Of a stretch of 25,628 nucleotides of DNA, positions 8,094 through 15,010 are shown piece after piece. The position numbers and the translations under genes were made by a program. The stretch is from assembly GCF_036325985.1 (NCBI RefSeq), contig NZ_JAUHLI010000026.1:1-25628 (forward strand). Reading direction: 5' to 3'. Every line of letters starts with the position of its first letter. Position 1 is the stretch's first letter. This DNA comes from Alkalimonas cellulosilytica (GTDB lineage: Bacteria; Pseudomonadota; Gammaproteobacteria; Enterobacterales; Alteromonadaceae). The notes beneath the pieces were generated by a model. It saw only the letters and a program-made list of their open reading frames with translations, was not told the origin of the DNA and ran no database searches.

Positions 8094-8924
8094 TCATATC
8101 GATGAACAGCCCAACTTCGGTGATAGCATCCTTAGCTCGCGAAATAATGCATGCGACACCCCTGGTGGCAGCTCGGGCATCACATCAAGGCCAGTTCGAT
8201 GCTCAACGGACAGAGTTGTCACCTCGAAATGACAAAAGTTTTCGCCTCGGGCGATACTTTGCTCCATAACAAACGATGAAACAAGTGGGTGCTCGTCACC
8301 AATCAGGGCCACCACCTTGAAGTAACCGGATGGAATGGTGTGCCTTTTATCGCTCTCTGGCAGGGTACCGAAATGCCACTCATACAGAGGACCGGTGACA
8401 ACGTAAACCTCATGACCTGCTCGTGCAAGTCGTCTGACAGCGTCCTCTAACCGTGCCCATGGCCCCTGATTCAGCGCCGCTGCTTGTGGTGTAATGTTCG
8501 ATAGGTAGTTGGTAGTTGCCCAGTGTTCAGTATTGCTAAAGGACGCCAGTGGCACCTGATGCCCCCGATCGGTTCCCAAGACTGCATTGGCTCTGGTGTA
8601 ATCCTGTGGAGACATCGTCTGCGAAGGATGAATATCGGGATCCTGTCGCCAATTCCGACTCCTTGATGGCCCGTCGATGGTTGCAGCCGTGACACGGTAG
8701 GCCACCCAATCCGAAAATTTTGTTTCTGCGTTGTTTTGAAGGGTATAGATTTCTCGCTCTATGATTTGTCCTGCGGCGCCAAGCGGGCAACCATGCAGAC
8801 AGTGCTGTGCATAGGCTATTGAGCTTACGAGAAACGCTGCAAATGCCATTGCTCTCAGAAGATGTTGAGGTACGGCGTGAACTGCTTTGCAGACGTGCTT
8901 GAGGTTGACTGGATGTAGCTTCAT
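8094..8924 (-). CDS. Exported DNA/RNA non-specific endonuclease (NUC1 family)
   Basis: 276 aa. The N-terminus has a basic region and a hydrophobic helix (about residues 24-38) ending AYA before Gln40, a signal-peptidase-I-like site, so the enzyme is probably periplasmic or secreted. The catalytic motif of the Serratia/NUC1 nuclease family is intact: TDRGHQVP (DRGH at 119-122), followed by SNITPQAAALNQGPW, which supplies the metal-binding Asn. Downstream strands VYVVTGPLY and PSGYFKVVAL are typical of the fold. Known role: Mg-dependent hydrolysis of DNA and RNA of any sequence, used for nutrient scavenging or attack on extracellular DNA. The ATG used has AAGG 7 nt upstream. No immunity protein is recognisable next to it, which fits an exported enzyme folded by disulfides or metal outside the cytoplasm. 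Confidence 0.88.
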   Translation of the reverse strand: MKLHPVNLKHVCKAVHAVPQHLLRAMAFAAFLVSSIAYAQHCLHGCPLGAAGQIIEREIYTLQNNAETKFSDWVAYRVTAATIDGPSRSRNWRQDPDIHPSQTMSPQDYTRANAVLGTDRGHQVPLASFSNTEHWATTNYLSNITPQAAALNQGPWARLEDAVRRLARAGHEVYVVTGPLYEWHFGTLPESDKRHTIPSGYFKVVALIGDEHPLVSSFVMEQSIARGENFCHFEVTTLSVEHRTGLDVMPELPPGVSHALFRELRMLSPKLGCSSI

Positions 8925-8968
8925 TTTTATACCTTACTCAAGTGCAGTTTACTCAGGTTATCGTTGCA

Positions 8969-9193
8969 CTACATTGCATCAAGTTTGCTGCCATACCAGG
9001 ATAGAACGTCCTGATAACTGGCAAATGACCGATTAAGCCTAAACACAATCGTGTTATCGATACTGACCAGTGAAATGCAAAGCTGCTCATTGAAACTATC
9101 AATTTTTGGCAAATGAACAAGACCACGGCCTGTTTGCCGCCATCGTTCAAGCTGCTCCATGAACTCCTTTTCATTGACTTGGCGTGATTCCAT
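8969..9193 (-). CDS. Hypothetical protein (74 aa) upstream of nuclease
   Basis: Start taken at MESRQVNEKEF, with AGGA about 10 nt upstream. A start 17 codons earlier would run into the umuD promoter region. The product is soluble, with an acidic N-terminal helix (EFMEQLERWRQT) followed by alternating strands (LCISLVSIDNTIVFRL) and a final helix (YQDVLSWYGSKLDAM). No family recognised. It is transcribed away from umuDC and ends 44 bp before the nuclease start, so the two may share a transcript. Confidence 0.5.
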   Translation of the reverse strand: MESRQVNEKEFMEQLERWRQTGRGLVHLPKIDSFNEQLCISLVSIDNTIVFRLNRSFASYQDVLSWYGSKLDAM

Positions 9194-9306
9194 GCTCACA
9201 TATTCCTGTAGATTAAAGTTAAATGAAATGTAGCCAAAGAGCATAGGTTTGGCAATAAATGCTTGGACAAAACCAATGACCTACCCAACAATCGAGAATA
9301 CGCTTA

Positions 9307-9326
9307 TACTGTATATATGTACATGT
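9307..9326. promoter_or_regulatory. LexA (SOS) operator of umuDC
   Basis: TACTG followed by the alternating TATATATGTA and then CATGT: one mismatch from the CTG-N10-CAG core and a perfect left half site. It lies 15 bp before the umuD ATG. Expected to repress umuDC until DNA damage triggers LexA cleavage. Confidence 0.75.
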
Positions 9327-9341
9327 ATAACGGTAAAGACT

Positions 9342-9770
9342 ATGACGGCGCAATTCATCGGCACTGCACTTGTTGGCAAGCCAGTAGAGCTTCCTTTCTT
9401 TAGTTGTCGGGTAGCAGCAGGCTTCCCATCTCCGGCTCAAGACTATGTCGAGCGCATGCTGGACTTGAATGAGCTGTGCATTCAACACCCGAACGCCACC
9501 TTCTTCGTACGTGTTGAGGGCGACTCGATGATTGATGCCGGCATTCATTCCAACGATGTGTTGGTGGTCGACCGCTCCATCGATGCCGTGCATGGTGACA
9601 TCGTAGTAGCAGAAGTCAGTGGCGAGTTCACGGTCAAAGAGCTGTGCACCAAACCCTACCTGCAACTGAATCCAAAAAATCCAGCCTATCAGCCCATTCG
9701 CTTGCGCTCAGGCGATGAGCTGAACATCTTTGGGGTGGTCACCAGCGTGGTTCGTCAGATGAAGCGCTAA
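9342..9770 (+). CDS. umuD: UmuD, SOS mutagenesis subunit / LexA-like autoprotease
   Basis: 142 aa, close to the usual 139. The self-cleavage site is Ala26-Gly27 in VAAGFPSP, with Ser62 in EGDSMIDAG as nucleophile and Lys99 in GEFTVKEL as general base, the arrangement of UmuD and LexA C-terminal domains. RecA-stimulated cleavage yields UmuD', which joins UmuC to form DNA polymerase V. The ATG at MTAQFIGTA matches the family start; a longer reading frame begins 93 bp earlier but would read through the LexA operator. umuC starts one base after the stop, so the two are a single operon. Residues 27-57 are nearly repeated in the relic copy upstream. Confidence 0.95.
   Translation: MTAQFIGTALVGKPVELPFFSCRVAAGFPSPAQDYVERMLDLNELCIQHPNATFFVRVEGDSMIDAGIHSNDVLVVDRSIDAVHGDIVVAEVSGEFTVKELCTKPYLQLNPKNPAYQPIRLRSGDELNIFGVVTSVVRQMKR
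9417..9508 (+). repeat. 92-bp direct repeat, copy 2 (inside umuD)
   Basis: Same orientation as 7521-7612, 84 of 92 positions identical. Recombination between the copies would excise about 1.9 kb carrying the nuclease gene cluster and leave one umuD-operator junction. Confidence 0.85.
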
Positions 9771-9771
9771 C

Positions 9772-11049
9772 ATGGCATCCCATGTCTTTGCCCTGGTCGA
9801 TTGCAATAACTTTTACGCCAGCTGTGAAAAGCTGTTTCGGCCAGACTTGGCCACTACCCCGGTGGTGGTGCTGTCCAACAACGACGGTTGTGTGGTGGCC
9901 CGCTCGAAAGAAGCCAAGAAGCTCGGCATAAAAATGGGCGTGCCGCTATTTCAGGTGCGGGACTTGATGCAAAAGCATGGCGTCATGGCTTTCTCATCAA
10001 ACTATGCGCTTTACGCCGATATGTCGCAGCGGGTGATGAACACTCTGGAGCAATTGGCCCCACGGGTTGAAGTGTACTCCATCGACGAGGCCTTTTTGGA
10101 TTTAACCGGGGTAGCGCACTGTCAGGACCTCACCGAGTTTGGCTTGACCGTCCGGCACACCATTCAAAAATGGACAGGGATGACGGTCTGCGTTGGTATT
10201 GCCCCCAGTAAAACCCTGGCTAAACTGGCCAACCATGCCGCCAAAACCTGGCAAAAAACCGGTGGTGTGGTGGATTTAACCAGCAAGGTCCGTCAGCGCA
10301 AACTGCTGGGCTTGCTGCCGGTGCATGAGGTTTGGGGGATTGGCGGCAAACTGACCAAACGGTTGCAGCAGCTTGGCATCGATACCGCCTTGCAACTGGC
10401 AGATGCAGACCCAAAGTTTATCCGGCAGCACTTTTCTGTTGTGGTGGAGCGCACGGTGCGAGAGCTCAATGGCGAGTCCTGCATCGATTTGGAAGAAGTA
10501 GCGCCCACCAAAAAACAAATCGTTTCAAGCCGCGCCTTTGGCGAGCGCATTACCGACAAGCAACAGATGCATGAAGCAATCAGCGAGTACATCAGCCGAG
10601 CCTGTCAAAAGCTTCGAAAAGAGCAGCAAGAGGCAAAGCACCTGACTGTCTTTCTTCGAACCAGTCCCTTCAGCGACAAAGACGCGCCCTACAGTGCCAG
10701 TAAGAGCGTAGCGCTGGATGCACCAAGTGCAGACACCCGCGTCTTTCTGGCAAAAGCCACCCAGCTGTTGGATGCGCTGTGGGTAAACGGCTACCTCTAT
10801 GCCAAGGCCGGAGTAATGCTGGCTGACTTTTATGATCCAGGCGTTTATCAGCCAGGCCTTTTCGATGAGCCACTCATGCAAAAAGAGTCCGATCAGAAGC
10901 TGATGCAGTTGATGGACAACCTCAATACCAAATTTGGTAAAACCATCTGGTTTGCCAGCCAAGGGGTCAAGCAGGAATGGAGTATGAAGCGTGAGTTGCT
11001 GTCACCGGCTTACACAACAAACTGGCGTGATCTGCCCAGGGTCAAATAA
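9772..11049 (+). CDS. umuC: UmuC, catalytic subunit of DNA polymerase V
   Basis: 425 aa against about 422 for E. coli UmuC, so full length. Y-family polymerase motifs are present: VDCNNFYASCE with metal-binding Asp10, and YSIDEAFLDL with Asp105 and Glu106. A helix-hairpin-helix region around VHEVWGIGGKLTKRLQQLG binds DNA, and the little-finger domain follows. Near the C-terminus, QPGLF (360-364) occupies the place of the QLNLF clamp-binding motif of UmuC. With UmuD' it copies past DNA lesions in an error-prone way during the SOS response. Intact start, stop and catalytic residues suggest function. Plasmids and integrative elements often carry such a copy (rulAB, mucAB, impAB types); the surroundings suggest this one is accessory too. 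Confidence 0.96.
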   Translation: MASHVFALVDCNNFYASCEKLFRPDLATTPVVVLSNNDGCVVARSKEAKKLGIKMGVPLFQVRDLMQKHGVMAFSSNYALYADMSQRVMNTLEQLAPRVEVYSIDEAFLDLTGVAHCQDLTEFGLTVRHTIQKWTGMTVCVGIAPSKTLAKLANHAAKTWQKTGGVVDLTSKVRQRKLLGLLPVHEVWGIGGKLTKRLQQLGIDTALQLADADPKFIRQHFSVVVERTVRELNGESCIDLEEVAPTKKQIVSSRAFGERITDKQQMHEAISEYISRACQKLRKEQQEAKHLTVFLRTSPFSDKDAPYSASKSVALDAPSADTRVFLAKATQLLDALWVNGYLYAKAGVMLADFYDPGVYQPGLFDEPLMQKESDQKLMQLMDNLNTKFGKTIWFASQGVKQEWSMKRELLSPAYTTNWRDLPRVK

Positions 11050-11231
11050 CTTGACGGTTCCCATAGGGAGTTTTGTTGCCTATATTTAATGCAAAGTTTA
11101 TGAAGCCATGCTGCTCCAACAGGCTGGCTTATCAAGTGCCATGATCGAACTGGTTAAAAAATCCGTGATAGTTGCGCTCGCTTGGTATGATGCCAATGCT
11201 ATGCGGTAGAGAATCATCGTCAGGAAAACGC

Positions 11232-11675
11232 ATGACTGCAATTCGAAAATTCGTTCCAGCTGATACGCCTACGGACATTTGGGCAGAGCTGAAACTGCCA
11301 AATGAAGATGCCAAAATTCGGGCGATTGTGAACTCGGGTTTTCGTGTTGGGTTGTTGTCCCATACAGCAGACATTCTTGGTCTGAGCTGCGCTGCTGTTG
11401 GCAACGCCCTTGGTATAGTCAGCACGACACTGGCCCGCCGGCGAAAACAGGGACGCTTCAACCGAGAAGAAAGCGATCGCATTTACCGACTTATAGAAAT
11501 GACAAACCGAGCCACAGGTTTGTTTAAAGGTGACAGAAATTCCGCTGTCCGGTGGATGCAATCATCAATCCCTGCGCTTGGACAAAAGAAACCGATCGAC
11601 ATGATTCAGACCAGTGCAGACACACTGGCAGTTTTAAAGCTGATCACCCGACTCGAGTTCGGAGTTCATTCCTAA
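11232..11675 (+). CDS. Xre/MbcA/ParS-type antitoxin of a RES-like toxin system (toxin missing)
   Basis: 147 aa from MTAIRKFVPA, chosen for AGGAA six bases upstream. The middle is a helix-turn-helix-like segment (ADILGLSCAAVGNALGIVSTTLARRRKQG), followed by FNREESDRIYRLIEMTNRATGLF. The C-terminal toxin-binding DUF2384 domain is clear: RNSAVRWMQSSIPALGQKKP, then a helix ending LKLITRLEFGVHS; family members end similarly in RIEYGV. In complete modules an NAD-degrading RES-domain toxin follows within a few bases. Here only 47 bp remain before an IS4-family element, including a stranded consensus ribosome binding site GGAGGA at 11700-11705. Such antitoxins also repress their own promoter. The gene itself looks intact. 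Confidence 0.85.
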   Translation: MTAIRKFVPADTPTDIWAELKLPNEDAKIRAIVNSGFRVGLLSHTADILGLSCAAVGNALGIVSTTLARRRKQGRFNREESDRIYRLIEMTNRATGLFKGDRNSAVRWMQSSIPALGQKKPIDMIQTSADTLAVLKLITRLEFGVHS

Positions 11676-11722
11676 TTGAAGTGAGCTTTGGTGAGTTTTG
11701 GAGGAACTAGGCTTTCTGAGGG

Positions 11723-13034
11723 ATCCCCACAAATTTAAAGCCCATAGTATCAGCTCTTTTCCAATTTGATCACCGCCCAATCCAGCTCACCAACCCAGAG
11801 CATGATTTGCTCTATGGCAGCGGCTATCTGTGCAGCACTTAGCCTGAGCCGCTCGAACTTGCATTGCTGCATGCCCAGATAATTGAAGGATAGCACCCGC
11901 CTGTTTCGCACCGTATTGGCCTGAAACTGCCGGTGTAGGCCCGCCATCTCTGTAGCAACTCCCAGCATGTAATGCAGCCAGTTCGCCAGAGCGGCCAGTA
12001 AAATCAGGAGCGCCAAACGCGTTGGCTCCGTGGTGCCATGCGCATTGCTGCCCAGCCCATAGGTGCCGCTTTTCTGGTCCCGGAAGCTGGCTTCGATTTG
12101 CATGCGTTTGCCGTAGCAAGTTGCGATTTTATTGGCATAGTTTAGGCACTTTGGCAGGGACGACACCAGCAGCCAGGGCTCTTTGTATTTGCGCTTTTAT
12201 CCCGTTTCCTGAGTTTCCAGCCGGTGCCGACCAGCACCGCCTGAGCTTGATAGCACTTGGCTTTGGTGAGCTCAATGCGCCCCAGGTGATTCGGATTGCA
12301 GCGGGCTTTTTTGTACAGCTCCTGCACACTGATAAATTCATCGTGTTCCGGCAATTTCACATGCTGATTGCCGCGAACCCGGCCGATGAAGTGCCAACCG
12401 CTCTTGCGCACTGCTTTGAACCACGGGACTTTAAAGCCTGCATCGGTGACAATAACAGGCTTGCAGTCGACAGGAAGCATGAGTTTCAGGCGCTTCAGGA
12501 ACTGGCTGTGCACACGTGGACTGTTGTAATCATCGGTGGATGTGACCATTTGCAGCAAGGTCAGTGAGCGGCCTTCCAAGGCAAGACTGGCTCTTAATAT
12601 GTGGTTCTACTTCTTGGTATCGGCATTGCTCCAGTCCACCAGGATGATAGGGTGCTTGCTGTTTGCCAGAATGGCTCTGGTCATCAATGCGTAGATGCAA
12701 GGCATTTCAGCCAGGAGTTTGTTGTTGCTAAGCAGTCGGTCTGCCCGTTTGATGCTGTGTTTTTCGCAGGTATCGCTGTCTATGCCCCGGCCAATGGCGG
12801 TAACCGTACAGCGCTGATGCTGCAGCAAGCTTTGTGTTGCCGAAAGTAGTGATGAAAATCTGGTCTTATGCATCCGTGCAGGGGTGACAAAAGAGAGAAA
12901 ATGAGCGAGCATAGTTTTTGCATTCATGGTTGTTAGTGGCTTGGTTTAGTTTTGGCGAACGATCAGATCGTGAACGGCCATGAATGTTCCCTTCTCGCCT
13001 AACTTTTTGTTTTAACTAGCCCATTTGTGGGGAT
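11723..13034 (-). mobile_element. Decayed IS4-family insertion sequence (1312 bp)
   Basis: Bounded by 12-bp perfect inverted repeats ATCCCCACAAAT at 11723-11734 and 13023-13034. It contains one transposase gene on the minus strand, now broken. The ten bases outside each end (tttctgaggg and acttcaagtg) do not match, so no target duplication is visible. That suggests the flanks were rearranged or partly deleted after insertion, consistent with the missing toxin gene on the left side. Confidence 0.85.
11750..12927 (-). pseudogene. IS4-family DDE transposase, nonsense plus frameshift
   Basis: Reads from MNAKTMLAHF. The first catalytic Asp is in ILVDWSNAD, then an in-frame TAG interrupts at 12607-12609 (ADTKK stop NHILRASLALEGRSLTLL continues in the same frame). 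The second Asp is in IVTDAGFKVPWF. Around 12195-12198 the frame is lost: a run of four A (GATAAAAGCGC on the coding strand) should be five to give RDKKRKYKEPWLLV. Downstream, in the other frame, the IS4 signature Y-x2-R-x3-E-x6-K is intact in YGKRMQIEASFRDQK. Restoring one base gives 1179 nt, 392 residues, a normal length. Two independent lesions make it inactive. Confidence 0.9.
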
Positions 13035-13089
13035 ACTTCAAGTGAAACATAGCAACTTTAAATCCTTTGAATATGCTACAAGAATTTGT

Positions 13090-13109
13090 GTCGATAAGCT
13101 GAGATCGAC
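13090..13109. promoter_or_regulatory. Dyad upstream of the defence operon, possible operator
   Basis: GTCGAT, eight bases, ATCGAC: a six-base inverted repeat 50 bp upstream of the first gene of the operon. It falls between weak promoter-like hexamers TTGTGT (13087-13092) and TATCGT (13111-13116), spaced 18 bp. The methyltransferase at the far end of the cluster has an N-terminal helix-turn-helix and is a conceivable binder, but nothing proves it. Confidence 0.3.
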
Positions 13110-13159
13110 TATCGTATCGCATGATTTAAATAGGGACAATCTCAGTAGTAGGATACAGA

Positions 13160-15010
13160 ATGGCTTACACGATTCTCGACGGTGAGATCCTCGCCAACGG
13201 ACATCCATTGGCGCCTGAACAGCTATTCAAGCTTGCTAGGTTCAGCGTCGTGATGGATGGCAATGACATCGAATTGACCGTTTCGCGTCGACCTGCGGAG
13301 CTGAGGTTCAACTTCAACCCTGATGTGACCCCATGTTTTACTCTACATTTCAGGGACACTCAACTTGCCCCCTGCCAATTGAAGACATTGGTAGAATATG
13401 GCTATTTCATCATCGACAACAAAAAAGTCTTTTTCGTCAGCGACCGCCTGCGTCATCATTTGATTGAAGCTGCTAACGAACTGGAATTGCCTCGTTTGCT
13501 TAGGCTTCTAAGAGAATTACGCAGAGAAGGTCTGATCAGCGAAATTCCAGCGACACTCATAGACCGCTTTAGGGTCAAAAAGCAAAAGAACTGGACGCAC
13601 AGGAAGTTTTTTGTGCGCGAGCTCTATCCTTACCAGCAGTTTGGTGTCGAGTGGCTGACATTCTGCGCCAGAAATGGCATAGGTACTCTCCTTGCTGACG
13701 ACATGGGCTTAGGTAAGACCGCGCAGGTTATCGCTTTGTGTTGTAACGTTCTGCAGGATAACCCAAACGGACACATCCTTATCGTTGTTCCTAACCCCTT
13801 GCTGGACAACTGGTTAAGAGAATTCCGTTTTTTTGCCCCAGAGCTACACCCATATTTGCACTACGGTTCGCACAGGGAGGGATTGAGTTCTTTGCTAGAA
13901 AAGCAAAACATCATTTTGACTCCCTACACCACCTTGGCTTCCGACATTGCGATGCTGGAAGAGTTGGCTTTTGATCTCGTACTCTACGATGAAGCTAGTA
14001 TGCTAAAGAATCCCAGCTCTGGTAGATCACTCGCCGCAAGACGGCTTGATGCCTTCGCATCCGTTGCTATGAGCGGCACGCCAGTCGAAAATAGTCTGAT
14101 GGATGCATGGGCACTTTGCGATCTAGTGTTCCCCAACTATTTAGGCAACGAACAGGACTTCCGGTCACGGTACGTTCATCGAAACATAACTTACACGCTC
14201 AAGTCCAATCTTGATGAGCTGGAACAGAGTCTGCAGCAGATTACTCTGAGACGGATGAAAAAGGATGTATTGGGGCAGCTGCCAGAAAAAATCGATATCC
14301 ACACTGCGATTACGGCAGGCGCGCAAGAACGCAGAAATTACGATGCTCTAATTGACGCAATACTTCAGGATGCCGCAAAAGGTGGCGGCGGCATCCTGCC
14401 GCTCATCAACAAGCTGCAGCAGTACACGGCGCACCCAGCGCTGCTTGATGCAGCGATACCTCGCGACGTAAAATCATTGGCAGCCTATAGTGCAAAGTTT
14501 GAACTACTTCTAATGACGCTCGATAACATCGCTGCATCCGGTGAAAAAGTGATCATCTTTGCCACATTTCAGAAAGTAATTGACTTGGTCCACTCGGCCA
14601 TCCGCGAAAAATACGGCACAAAAGCCGGTGTCATCGACGGGCGCACGCCAAATGAAAAACGGCAGTCCCTTATCGACGATTTCTCATCTTCTGCCGGCTT
14701 TTCAGTTTTGCTACTGCACCCGAAGACTGCTGGCATGGGGCTGAACATCACAGCTGCCACGCATGTCATTCACTATTGCCGGCAATGGAACCCTGCCCTT
14801 GAAGAGCAGGCAACAGCTCGCGCCTGGCGTAATGGACAGCAATCGGTGGTCAGTGTGCACTATCTGTATTATGCGAACACCATCGAAGAAATGATCGATG
14901 AACGGCTACGACTGAAGCAAACCTTAAGCGAGCAGGTCGTAACCGTCACCGGAAACAAGGAAACCGATAAACAGCTCATGCTGGACTACCTGGAATCACT
15001 CACGAAATGA
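13160..15010 (+). CDS. SWI2/SNF2-type superfamily 2 ATPase of a predicted restriction system
   Basis: 616 aa, ATG with AGGA 8 nt upstream. Residues 1-150 form an unassigned N-terminal domain. The double RecA-like motor follows: LYPYQQFGVEWL (Q motif region, about 156-167), Walker A in ADDMGLGKTAQ (about 179-189), motif II DEAS (277-280) in place of the commoner DEAH, and SGTPVEN (motif III, about 305). The second lobe has AGMGLNITAATHVIHYCRQW and motif VI QATARAWRNGQ (about 550-560) with the arginine finger. These are the full set of SNF2 motifs, so it should be an ATP-driven double-strand DNA translocase or remodeller, not a strand-separating helicase. No nuclease motif is visible. The stop overlaps the start of the MORC gene as ATGA, implying coupled translation and a shared complex. 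Restriction role is inferred from the operon. Confidence 0.9.
   Translation: MAYTILDGEILANGHPLAPEQLFKLARFSVVMDGNDIELTVSRRPAELRFNFNPDVTPCFTLHFRDTQLAPCQLKTLVEYGYFIIDNKKVFFVSDRLRHHLIEAANELELPRLLRLLRELRREGLISEIPATLIDRFRVKKQKNWTHRKFFVRELYPYQQFGVEWLTFCARNGIGTLLADDMGLGKTAQVIALCCNVLQDNPNGHILIVVPNPLLDNWLREFRFFAPELHPYLHYGSHREGLSSLLEKQNIILTPYTTLASDIAMLEELAFDLVLYDEASMLKNPSSGRSLAARRLDAFASVAMSGTPVENSLMDAWALCDLVFPNYLGNEQDFRSRYVHRNITYTLKSNLDELEQSLQQITLRRMKKDVLGQLPEKIDIHTAITAGAQERRNYDALIDAILQDAAKGGGGILPLINKLQQYTAHPALLDAAIPRDVKSLAAYSAKFELLLMTLDNIAASGEKVIIFATFQKVIDLVHSAIREKYGTKAGVIDGRTPNEKRQSLIDDFSSSAGFSVLLLHPKTAGMGLNITAATHVIHYCRQWNPALEEQATARAWRNGQQSVVSVHYLYYANTIEEMIDERLRLKQTLSEQVVTVTGNKETDKQLMLDYLESLTK

Noticed and set aside
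12022..12567. 181-codon plus-strand frame within the IS4-family element
   Set aside because: Antisense shadow of the transposase, whose DDE and YREK motifs fix the true strand.
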